Part shown: positions 21,305 to 26,172 of the stretch, piece by piece
How the letters are laid out: each line of letters begins with the position of its first letter
Position numbering within the stretch: position 1 is the first letter of the stretch
Origin: Hyphomicrobiales bacterium
Lineage (GTDB): Bacteria > Pseudomonadota > Alphaproteobacteria > Rhizobiales > GCA-2746425
Direction of reading: 5' to 3'
Assembly: GCA_002746425.1 (NCBI GenBank)
Contig: NVXB01000001.1
Location: forward strand, 35,431 to 61,602
Length of the DNA: 26,172 bases
Translations under genes and position numbers: made by a program
The notes under the pieces: model-generated
Databases searched by the model: none
What the model was told of the DNA's origin: nothing
What the model saw: the letters and a program-made list of their open reading frames with translations, nothing else

Positions 21305-21616
21305 ATGGAAAATATTTTAGAATTTAAGCCTAAGACAACAGTACCAGATATAGTTAATGTTAAGAGCAAATTTGTATATGATTCAACTGAATTTATTTTT
21401 GAACATGTTACTAATATGATATTTGCTACTGGTGTAATTGAAGTGAATAATGAAAATAGAGTTAATGAAAAAGATTTTATGTTACTCTATGAATCAGTTA
21501 AATCAATCTTAGATAGATATTATGGCATGGAAAATGCATTACATAAAATGGCAGATACTCTATTTTCAGATGATGACGTTGAACAATTTGAATTTAATTT
21601 TATGGATACAGAATGA
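21305..21616 (+). CDS. Hypothetical protein
   Basis: 103 aa, acidic C-terminus (F-S-D-D-D-V-E-Q-F-E-F-N-F-M-D-T-E). TTAGGAATA precedes the start. It overlaps rnh by ATGA, so it is probably co-translated with RNase H. No family recognised. Confidence 0.7.
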   Translation: MENILEFKPKTTVPDIVNVKSKFVYDSTEFIFEHVTNMIFATGVIEVNNENRVNEKDFMLLYESVKSILDRYYGMENALHKMADTLFSDDDVEQFEFNFMDTE

Positions 21617-22482
21617 TATTAGTTGATTATAGCCAAATAGGTATGGCTGCATATTTCGCAGCTGCAGGTAAAAATAGTGATTTAGATTTAGAGTATTTTA
21701 GATATATTGTATTAAACTCTCTAAGAGCTATCAATGTAAAATTCAGAAAAAAATATGGTGATATTGTTATATGCTGTGATGGAACAAATTCATGGCGTAA
21801 AGACATGTTTCAATATTATAAGGGCAAACGCAGAAAAGATCGAGCTAAGGATAAAATTCTATGGCGCACTATATTTGAATATATGGGTGTGGTTAAAGAA
21901 GAACTGAAAAACGATTTTCATTGGACTGTTATTGATATCCCTAAAATTGAAGGTGATGACGTGATTGCAACTCTTGCCTTCAATAATATTAAAGATTACC
22001 ATATGGTTGTGTCCTCCGATAAGGATTTCATACAGCTTCAGTGCTACTCAGATAAGATACAGCAATATAACAATAAAGATAATAAACATGTCATACATAA
22101 TAATCCCAAAGAATATCTCTTTGAGCATATTATGAGAGGCGATAGCGCTGATGGTATTCCTAATATTTTATCAGACGACGATACATTTATGGTAGAAGGC
22201 AAAAGACAGAAAGTTATTAGTGCCAAGAAAATGGCTACATGGAAAGAAATGTTCATTATCGATATTTTAGATGATGAGGATGAAAACATCAAAAAAGAAC
22301 TAATCAAAAAATACAATAGAAATAAAAAACTTATCGATTTAAGGCATATTCCTGATGAATATATCGAGATGATATTATCAGAATTTTCTACAACACATGG
22401 TAGAGAGTATAAATCTCTGAGAAAATATTTTATGGATATTGGGTTAACACAATTAATAGAAAAAATGAAGGATTTTAAATGA
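21613..22482 (+). CDS. rnh: RNase H (T4 Rnh, FEN1-type 5' nuclease)
   Basis: 289 aa; T4 Rnh is 305 aa. Removes RNA primers from Okazaki fragments with 5'-to-3' exonuclease and flap activity. Metal-binding acids of the FEN1 fold are visible in order: L-V-D-Y-S (D5), C-C-D-G (D56), K-I-E-G-D-D-V-I (E113, D115, D116) and S-S-D-K-D-F (D136, D138). R-G-D-S-A-D-G-I-P-N is the helix-hairpin motif. R-K-D-M-F-Q-Y-Y-K-G-K-R matches the T4 W-R-R-D-F-A-Y-Y-K-K-N-R segment. ATGA overlaps on both sides. Confidence 0.94.
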   Translation: MILVDYSQIGMAAYFAAAGKNSDLDLEYFRYIVLNSLRAINVKFRKKYGDIVICCDGTNSWRKDMFQYYKGKRRKDRAKDKILWRTIFEYMGVVKEELKNDFHWTVIDIPKIEGDDVIATLAFNNIKDYHMVVSSDKDFIQLQCYSDKIQQYNNKDNKHVIHNNPKEYLFEHIMRGDSADGIPNILSDDDTFMVEGKRQKVISAKKMATWKEMFIIDILDDEDENIKKELIKKYNRNKKLIDLRHIPDEYIEMILSEFSTTHGREYKSLRKYFMDIGLTQLIEKMKDFK

Positions 22483-22934
22483 TTGATTATAGAAAAAAGA
22501 CTATTGCAGCTGTATTATTAGAAGTGAATAGCATTAAGAAAAAGGCTGAAAAAATTGAAGCACTTAGAATTTTATGCATGCAGAATAATGCTGTAGCAAA
22601 AGTTATTCAGTGGACGTATCATCCAGATATAGTATTTGATTTGCCAGAAGGTGATGTTCCAGAATCGCTATGGAATGCTACAAATCATGGTGAACAAGGT
22701 CCTTTTTATCGCCTCATTAATAAGAACGAAATCAAAAATCTTACAACAAATTCTATTGTGCCATCAAAGAAAAAAGAAACAATTTTCATTAGCATGCTGG
22801 AAAATGTTGCTGCTGATGATGCTAAATTAATGATTGGTATAAAAAATAAAATCTTGCCATATAAAACACTAAACAAAAAATTCTGTATGGAAGCATTACC
22901 AGAATTACTACCAGAGAAGAATGATGAAAAATAA
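22479..22934 (+). CDS. Conserved T4-type protein (DUF6433-like)
   Basis: 151 aa. V-F-D-L-P-E-G-D-V-P near residue 51, F-Y-R-L-I, I-F-I-S-M-L-E-N-V-A-A-D-D-A-K-L-M-I (about 103-120), and Y-K-T-L-N-K-K-F-C-M-E-A-L-P near the end match a small protein found next to RNase H and other replication genes in many T4-like marine phages. Function unknown; its conserved neighbourhood suggests a role in DNA metabolism. Confidence 0.8.
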   Translation: MIDYRKKTIAAVLLEVNSIKKKAEKIEALRILCMQNNAVAKVIQWTYHPDIVFDLPEGDVPESLWNATNHGEQGPFYRLINKNEIKNLTTNSIVPSKKKETIFISMLENVAADDAKLMIGIKNKILPYKTLNKKFCMEALPELLPEKNDEK

Positions 22935-23058
22935 AAAGACACATACCTCCGACGACTATAAAGAAAAACAAGATCGTAAAAATAAAGATTTAAAGCGTCA
23001 GAGTAACAGAAAAAGAAAACATATGGAAAAGTTTAAGACTTTTGCGAGAGATAATTAA
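22921..23058 (+). CDS. Small basic protein
   Basis: 45 aa (begins MMKNKKTHTSDDYKEKQDRK) with about one third Lys/Arg. Start overlaps the upstream gene, with GAGAAG before it, and the stop overlaps the next start (TAATG). A second ATG one codon later is equally possible. Composition suggests nucleic-acid binding. Confidence 0.6.
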   Translation: MMKNKKTHTSDDYKEKQDRKNKDLKRQSNRKRKHMEKFKTFARDN

Positions 23059-23282
23059 TGGTTAAATACACTTTTAGAGATAATGACACTAATACAGAGT
23101 TTGACGTAGAAATCCCCATGACTCAAAGAAAGGAATATTTATCGAAAAATCCTAACCTATCCCAAGTACTCAGTAAAAGCAATATTGTTTCAGGCGTTGG
23201 TGGAATTAAAGTTGATGATGGATTTAAGGATATTTTGCGCACTATGAAGAAAAACAACCCTGGAAGCACTATAGAAACATAA
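23058..23282 (+). CDS. Conserved small T4-type phage protein
   Basis: 74 aa. The plan Y-x-F-R-D-N-D-T, then P-M-T-Q-R-K-E-Y-L-S-K-N-P-N-L, then D-D-G-F-K-D-I-L-R-T-M-K-K-N-N-P-G-S-T-I matches a small protein common in marine T4-like phages (M-x-x-R-E-x-x-L-K-x-N-P-H; D-x-G-F-K-E-x-L). Related cellular proteins carry a zinc ribbon (FmdB type), but the cysteines are absent here. Function unknown. Confidence 0.75.
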   Translation: MVKYTFRDNDTNTEFDVEIPMTQRKEYLSKNPNLSQVLSKSNIVSGVGGIKVDDGFKDILRTMKKNNPGSTIET

Positions 23283-23323
23283 CATTTATTATGGTAAAGT
23301 GACAAACAAGGAAACTTTATCCA

Positions 23324-24040
23324 ATGCAAACTAATACATTAAATAGAAAAAAGTCAAAGAGAAAAATCAAAAACATAAAAGCACAATCAAAAATGGATAT
23401 TAAATATATTGATGCCAAAACAGATAATCAATCTCGTATTATGGAATCATTTGAAGACAATGAACTTACAGTAGTTCATGGATATCCAGGAACTGGTAAA
23501 ACTTTTATCGCTCTTTATATGGCTCTTACTGAATTAGATATTAGTGATTATGATAAAATTTATATAGTGAGATCCTCTGTTTCTACAAGAGAAATCGGTT
23601 TTCAACCAGGTAAAACAGATGAAAAAATGCAGGTACATGAAGGCCCATATCCAGCGATTGTTGCTGAATTATATGGGCGTGGCGATGCATATTCCATATT
23701 GAAACAAAAGGATTTGATCGAATTCATGTCTACTAGTTTTGCCAGAGGCACTACATTTAATAATGCAATAGTAATTATAGACGAATTTCAGAATATGGAT
23801 TTCAATGAACTCTCTACCATGATTACGAGATTTGGAAAAAACTGTAAAATGATTCTTACTGGCGATACAGGCCAAGATGATTTAACTTCTGAACGGTACA
23901 ATGAAGAATCAGGTGCTAGAAAAATTATGGACATTTTGGAAACAATGGATGACTCTACCGTAGGATTTGTTGAAATGGGCATAGAGGATATTGTCAGATC
24001 AGGATTCGTGAAGGAATTCATTATAGCCAAATACGCATAA
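23324..24040 (+). CDS. phoH: PhoH-like P-loop ATPase
   Basis: 238 aa. Walker A G-Y-P-G-T-G-K-T (53-60), Walker B A-I-V-I-I-D-E-F-Q-N (148-157) and the following I-L-T-G-D (177-181) with nearby D-D-L are characteristic of PhoH/NTPase-helicases. R-S-S-V-S-T-R-E-I-G-F-Q-P-G (83-96) is the PhoH-specific loop. phoH is a common marine phage gene of debated role, perhaps RNA metabolism or phosphate stress. A Lys-rich N-terminus replaces the cellular KH-like domain. AAGGAAA precedes the start. Confidence 0.93.
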   Translation: MQTNTLNRKKSKRKIKNIKAQSKMDIKYIDAKTDNQSRIMESFEDNELTVVHGYPGTGKTFIALYMALTELDISDYDKIYIVRSSVSTREIGFQPGKTDEKMQVHEGPYPAIVAELYGRGDAYSILKQKDLIEFMSTSFARGTTFNNAIVIIDEFQNMDFNELSTMITRFGKNCKMILTGDTGQDDLTSERYNEESGARKIMDILETMDDSTVGFVEMGIEDIVRSGFVKEFIIAKYA

Positions 24041-24043
24041 ACA

Positions 24044-24073
24044 GTGTACATAGCTCCATAATTTGATTATATT
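24044..24073 (+). promoter_or_regulatory. Early promoter cassette, copy 3
   Basis: GTGTACAT, 8 bases, AATTTGATTATATT, then a longer leader to ATTATGGAG. Begins 3 bases after the phoH stop, so phoH and downstream genes have separate control. Confidence 0.8.
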
Positions 24074-24102
24074 GATTTGTACGCAATATTATGGAGTTAT
24101 GT

Positions 24103-24309
24103 ATGGAATTAAAAGTTGGTGATAAAATCACTTATATGTATGATAATAACGAATTAGGCGAAGGATTTATATGCCATCAAGGTGATATTGATTTCGGCGA
24201 AGAAAAACATTATAGGTGGTTCAATAAAGACGGTGATATTGATTATATTGATTTGAATGACCTAGATGATGTCAGGAGAATTAAAATACTCGGTAATATA
24301 TTCACTTAA
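24103..24309 (+). CDS. Hypothetical acidic protein
   Basis: 68 aa from the ATG at 24103; the in-frame ATG at 24091 lies in the ATGGAG ribosome binding site. Beta-rich, with repeated D-I-D and D-Y-I-D-L-N-D-L-D-D stretches. No family recognised. A strong hairpin follows the stop. Confidence 0.7.
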   Translation: MELKVGDKITYMYDNNELGEGFICHQGDIDFGEEKHYRWFNKDGDIDYIDLNDLDDVRRIKILGNIFT

Positions 24310-24323
24310 ACAATCATAATCTG

Positions 24324-24360
24324 CACTGAGAGCATACATCCAGTACGCTCTCAGTGTTGT
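24324..24360 (+). terminator. Strong hairpin, probable terminator
   Basis: CACTGAGAGC (24324-24333) pairs perfectly with GCTCTCAGTG (24347-24356), and the stem can extend inward as TAC/GTA after one mismatch, leaving an ATCCA loop. The trailing TTGT is weaker than a normal T tract, so it may attenuate or protect RNA rather than fully terminate. It is far more GC-rich than its surroundings. Confidence 0.65.
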
Positions 24361-24378
24361 ATAAAATGGAAATTTATT

Positions 24379-24678
24379 ATGCTACCTATACCATCAAAAC
24401 ATCAGCTTCGTACAGCAGCGACATATTATATAAACGAAAAGCATCCTGTTGAATTGAAACATTTACGGGGATATTTTTTAGCTATCGAATATCAAATTCC
24501 AGAGAAAGAATTCGCTTATTTTCAACATTGGTTGAGGTTATATAAGATGCCATCAACAAGAACTCATTTTAAGGGCTTATTGCTCTATAATTGGTGTTTA
24601 GATCGTACACCGAAAACTCGCAAAATTTGTCGCAAAAATATTAAGAAAGACAAATTAAAACGACCTTTTAAATTTTAG
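24379..24678 (+). CDS. Hypothetical basic protein
   Basis: 99 aa with a very basic C-terminus (K-T-R-K-I-C-R-K-N-I-K-K-D-K-L-K-R-P-F-K-F), suggesting nucleic-acid binding. Its last 18 codons, stop included, recur at 25057-25110 as part of a 124-bp duplication. No family recognised. Confidence 0.7.
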   Translation: MLPIPSKHQLRTAATYYINEKHPVELKHLRGYFLAIEYQIPEKEFAYFQHWLRLYKMPSTRTHFKGLLLYNWCLDRTPKTRKICRKNIKKDKLKRPFKF

Positions 24679-24747
24679 TTGTGTACATTAGTTGATAATT
24701 TGATTATATTATCTTTAGAAACAAATGGAGATATATATCATGAATAA
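24624..24747 (+). repeat. 124-bp direct repeat, copy 1
   Basis: Read base by base, this stretch is identical to 25056-25179. It spans the 3' end of the 99-aa gene, the whole early promoter cassette, the leader with ATGGAG, the start codon and the next two codons (M-N-K up to its second codon base set). Identity ends just after the start codon. Confidence 0.97.
24681..24710 (+). promoter_or_regulatory. Early promoter cassette, copy 4
   Basis: GTGTACAT, TAGTTGAT, AATTTGATTATATT, then ATCTTTAGAAACAAATGGAG. TGTACA/TATATT spacing 17. Lies within the 124-bp repeat. Confidence 0.82.
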
Positions 24748-25039
24748 ATTAACTATCGAAGGTGGCGATTATTCAGAATTAGAATATTATATTGATGATA
24801 TTTCAATTTTTCCAAGTGAAATTTTGTCACTCGATATTCTAATCGATGGAAAAATTTCAAATTTCAGGACATGTGTTGCGAGACAAATCACAGTTGATTA
24901 TGATATGTATGGTCAGTCTCATGAAATAAACAAAGATTGTTTATATATTGTTTATCAAATTGATGATGAAGATATAACAATTAATTTGGTAGATGACAAA
25001 AACTTCTTAAATAAAATTGTTAAAGTTATAAGGAAATAG
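24740..25039 (+). CDS. Hypothetical early protein (intact member of a paralogue pair)
   Basis: 99 aa from ATG 24740; the in-frame ATG at 24725 is in the ribosome binding site. The pattern L-E-Y-Y-I-D-D-I ... C-V-A-R-Q-I-T-V ... I-N-L-V-D-D-x-x-x-L-N-K-I-V-K-V aligns along its length with the frameshifted gene at 25748 (L-E-Y-F-V-N-D-K ... R-V-V-E-R-D-V-E-I ... I-D-L-V-D-Y-x-x-L-M-R-K-I-V-K-I). Beta-rich, acidic. Function unknown. Its last 13 codons recur as a remnant at 26057-26095. Confidence 0.75.
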   Translation: MNKLTIEGGDYSELEYYIDDISIFPSEILSLDILIDGKISNFRTCVARQITVDYDMYGQSHEINKDCLYIVYQIDDEDITINLVDDKNFLNKIVKVIRK

Positions 25040-25057
25040 TATGATAAAATTTCAGAA
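24998..25057 (+). repeat. 60-bp direct repeat, copy 1
   Basis: Identical to 26054-26113. It holds the last codons of the 99-aa early gene, AAGGA, and the start plus first five codons of a following gene that is truncated here and continues at 26097. Confidence 0.96.
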
Positions 25058-25076
25058 TTTGTCGCAAAAATATTAA
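25041..25076 (+). pseudogene. Beheaded start of the gene at 26097
   Basis: ATGATAAAATTTCAGAA matches the start of the right-end gene exactly, then switches at 25056 into the copied 3' end of the 99-aa basic gene, giving the 11-residue nonsense peptide MIKFQNLSQKY. The switch point is the left border of the second 124-bp repeat, so it marks a duplication junction. Confidence 0.85.
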
Positions 25077-25110
25077 GAAAGACAAATTAAAACGACCTTT
25101 TAAATTTTAG
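25057..25110 (+). pseudogene. Duplicated 3' end of the basic gene at 24379
   Basis: Carries the last 17 codons and stop of the gene at 24379 (I-C-R-K-N-I-K-K-D-K-L-K-R-P-F-K-F) without any start codon in that frame. It is a passenger of the 124-bp repeat. Confidence 0.9.
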
Positions 25111-25112
25111 TT

Positions 25113-25142
25113 GTGTACATTAGTTGATAATTTGATTATATT
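25113..25142 (+). promoter_or_regulatory. Early promoter cassette, copy 5
   Basis: Identical to the cassette at 24681-24710, within the second 124-bp repeat. Drives the 173-aa gene. Confidence 0.82.
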
Positions 25143-25171
25143 ATCTTTAGAAACAAATGGAGATATATATC

Positions 25172-25693
25172 ATGAATAAGATCGAAAAAGTAGTTCTTCC
25201 ACTTAAGGCTGATGCTGTAGAGCGTGCCACACAACGGGCAACTGCCATTTGTGATAAAGTTCACAAGCATCTCTTAGAAAACGATATGGATATTACAAAA
25301 GCTCTTCCTAGAATTGATGCTTATAATGATAGCTATGATGTTTATCGTGATAAACAAGCTAAAAAGAATCTATATATGAGTTTAGTGTCATATGATAAAC
25401 ATGATATGACAGACAAAATTGTTATTATGAATGATATGAAAATTCTTAAATTCATCCAAAAGGCCAGAGAAAATGCTGCTTTTACATATGATAAGTTTGT
25501 CAACAAATTAAACCTTAAAATTGGACCAGTTTCTGAAGCAAAACTTCAGGGAAATCATGTTTGGGATGAATCATTTCTTACTGTAAAAATCGTAGATGGC
25601 GCAGAAGAAATTTGGAAAACGAAAATGATTCTGAATGTTTCAAAGCTTGGATTAATTTTCAATCAATTTCCCACACGAAAAATGAAAAATTAA
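25172..25693 (+). CDS. Hypothetical early protein
   Basis: 173 aa from the ATG at 25172; the in-frame ATG at 25157 lies in the ribosome binding site. Basic and mostly helical, with A-V-E-R-A-T-Q-R-A-T-A-I-C-D-K-V-H near the N-terminus and a beta-rich C-terminal third. It shares its promoter, leader and first residues with the unrelated gene at 24740, so the coding body seems to have been placed behind an existing start. No family recognised. Confidence 0.72.
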   Translation: MNKIEKVVLPLKADAVERATQRATAICDKVHKHLLENDMDITKALPRIDAYNDSYDVYRDKQAKKNLYMSLVSYDKHDMTDKIVIMNDMKILKFIQKARENAAFTYDKFVNKLNLKIGPVSEAKLQGNHVWDESFLTVKIVDGAEEIWKTKMILNVSKLGLIFNQFPTRKMKN

Positions 25694-25723
25694 GTGTACA
25701 TTCATTGAAAATTTGATTATATT
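25694..25723 (+). promoter_or_regulatory. Early promoter cassette, copy 6
   Basis: GTGTACAT, TCATTGAA, AATTTGATTATATT, then GAATATAGAAAATGGAG. The G of GTGTACAT is the base following the upstream stop codon. Drives the frameshifted gene at 25748. Confidence 0.82.
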
Positions 25724-25747
25724 GAATATAGAAAATGGAGATATATT

Positions 25748-26034
25748 ATGCTTAAAGTGAAAAATAACTGGGGTAATTTGGAATATTTTGTTAATGATAA
25801 AGAAGTTTCCCGCGGCAAGTTTCTTCCGTAACACTGGATTATGATGATCATTTCATTAAACATTGGGTAAGAGTAGTAGAAAGAGATGTAGAAATCAGTG
25901 ATATGGGGAACAATTCAACTGTAACACAAAATCGTTTATGCATTAAATCCACAATAGGTGATGTACCTATTTTAATTGATTTGGTTGATTATCCTAAATT
26001 AATGAGAAAAATTGTTAAAATTGAATTAAAATAA
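25748..26034 (+). pseudogene. Frameshifted paralogue of the gene at 24740
   Basis: The first 27 codons (begins MLKVKNNWGNLEYFVNDKEV) hit a stop after K-F-L-P near 25831. In the -1 frame from about 25826 the sequence continues S-V-T-L-D-Y-D-D-H-F-I-K-H-W-V-R-V and runs to a stop at 26034, matching the gene at 24740 to its C-terminus. The total length is consistent with one base lost around TTTCTTCC. No canonical slippery heptamer is present, so an inactivating deletion or a sequencing error is more likely than programmed frameshifting. Promoter and ATGGAG ribosome site are intact. Confidence 0.82.
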
Positions 26035-26042
26035 GTGTACAT
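26035..26042 (+). promoter_or_regulatory. Truncated early promoter cassette, copy 7
   Basis: GTGTACAT stands directly after the previous stop, as in the other copies, but the AATTTGATTATATT block is gone. The next bases read as remnant coding sequence of the 24740-type gene. It marks a second recombination junction. Confidence 0.7.
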
Positions 26043-26044
26043 CG

Positions 26045-26095
26045 CTAGATAATAAAAACTTCTTAAATAAAATTGTTAAAGTTATAAGGAAATAG
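26045..26095 (+). pseudogene. 3' remnant of a 24740-type gene
   Basis: The frame reads L-D-N-K-N-F-L-N-K-I-V-K-V-I-R-K-stop, corresponding to V-D-D-K-N-F-L-N-K-I-V-K-V-I-R-K at the end of the gene at 24740. The first three codons already differ slightly. No start codon precedes it. Confidence 0.85.
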
Positions 26096-26113
26096 TATGA
26101 TAAAATTTCAGAA
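26054..26113 (+). repeat. 60-bp direct repeat, copy 2
   Basis: Exact copy of 24998-25057. Here the second gene start continues into a longer open frame. Confidence 0.96.
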
Positions 26114-26172
26114 AATTGAACAGTTTAAGAATACCGTGCGTGCAGTGTGTGACTACGTATATTATAAAAATG
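26097..26172 (+). CDS. Partial gene at window edge
   Basis: At least 25 codons (begins MIKFQKIEQFKNTVRAVCDY), running off the right edge. AAGGA precedes the start. The pattern I-E-Q-F-K-N-T-V-R-A-V recalls the opening of phage Rnl2-type RNA/DNA ligases (I-x-x-F-R-N-V-V-K-x-V), but with this little sequence the resemblance is only a hint. Its first codons exist in a second, broken copy at 25041. Confidence 0.6.
   Translation, partial: MIKFQKIEQFKNTVRAVCDYVYYKN

Larger units (their letters stand above)
25056..25179 (+). repeat. 124-bp direct repeat, copy 2
   Basis: Exact copy of 24624-24747. After the shared start codon the sequence turns into an unrelated 173-aa gene. Confidence 0.97.

Noticed and set aside
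25815..25835. Programmed -1 ribosomal frameshift in the 25748 gene
   Set aside because: The frame change is -1 as needed, but the bases (AAG TTT CTT CCG TAA) contain no X-XXY-YYZ slippery heptamer and no downstream hairpin is evident. A one-base deletion is simpler.
6765..26042. Promoter cassettes as an insertion sequence
   Set aside because: No transposase, terminal inverted repeats or target duplications are visible; the repeated unit is only promoter, leader and start codon.

Overview
This window is a stretch of a lytic T4-type (straboviral/cyanophage-like) myovirus genome. The DNA is strongly AT-rich and packed with short genes that overlap by a few bases (ATGA or TAATG junctions). It carries an unmistakable T4 core set: UvsW helicase, UvsY mediator, gp33 late coactivator, gp59 helicase loader, gp32 single-strand DNA-binding protein, RNase H, ThyX, PhoH, glutaredoxin, Rnl1-type RNA ligase, polynucleotide kinase and a SegE-like GIY-YIG nuclease. 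A GapR (DUF2312) homologue at 10113-10352 points to an alphaproteobacterial host, because GapR is characteristic of that class. The host assignment is an inference.

Layout. 44-2839 (minus strand): a tail-tube-like structural gene, uvsY, uvsW and a small possibly Sm-like gene, read leftward from a late-promoter-like TATAAATA. 2901-4672 (plus): gp33, gp59 and gp32, closed by a strong intrinsic terminator. 4717-6757: small accessory genes, a secreted ClpP-fold protein and a truncated nucleotidyltransferase. 6765-9469: a deaminase, membrane proteins and RNA ligase 1. 9492-13899: tRNA-Arg(UCU), polynucleotide kinase, GapR, ThyX, a nucleotidyltransferase-like protein and an amidase/SH3 endolysin. 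13896-14237: a lone minus-strand gene. 14262-20123: a long plus-strand run with a HAD nucleotidase, calcineurin-like phosphoesterase, SLOG/DprA-like protein, GIY-YIG nuclease, glutaredoxin and glycosyltransferase. 20126-24040: conserved genes including RNase H and PhoH. 24044-26172: an early-gene region assembled from repeated promoter cassettes and visibly rearranged.

How the genes work together. gp32, gp59, UvsY, UvsW and RNase H form the T4-type recombination-dependent replication and Okazaki-processing set. gp33 links replication to late transcription. ThyX, the deaminase, the HAD nucleotidase and glutaredoxin supply nucleotides. Rnl1, the kinase and the phage tRNA form a plausible tRNA-repair set against host anticodon nucleases. 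The amidase ends the infection.

The most unusual signal is a family of near-identical early-promoter cassettes, GTGTACAT-N7/8-AATTTGATTATATT. There are six complete copies and one decapitated copy. In the rightmost 2 kb a 124-bp perfect repeat carries the cassette up to and just past a start codon, and a 60-bp perfect repeat carries a gene end plus the next gene start. Between them lie three broken gene pieces and a frameshifted paralogue. This looks like gene shuffling through interchangeable promoter-RBS-start modules, comparable in logic to the mobile regulatory cassettes described in T4-type phages but with a different sequence.
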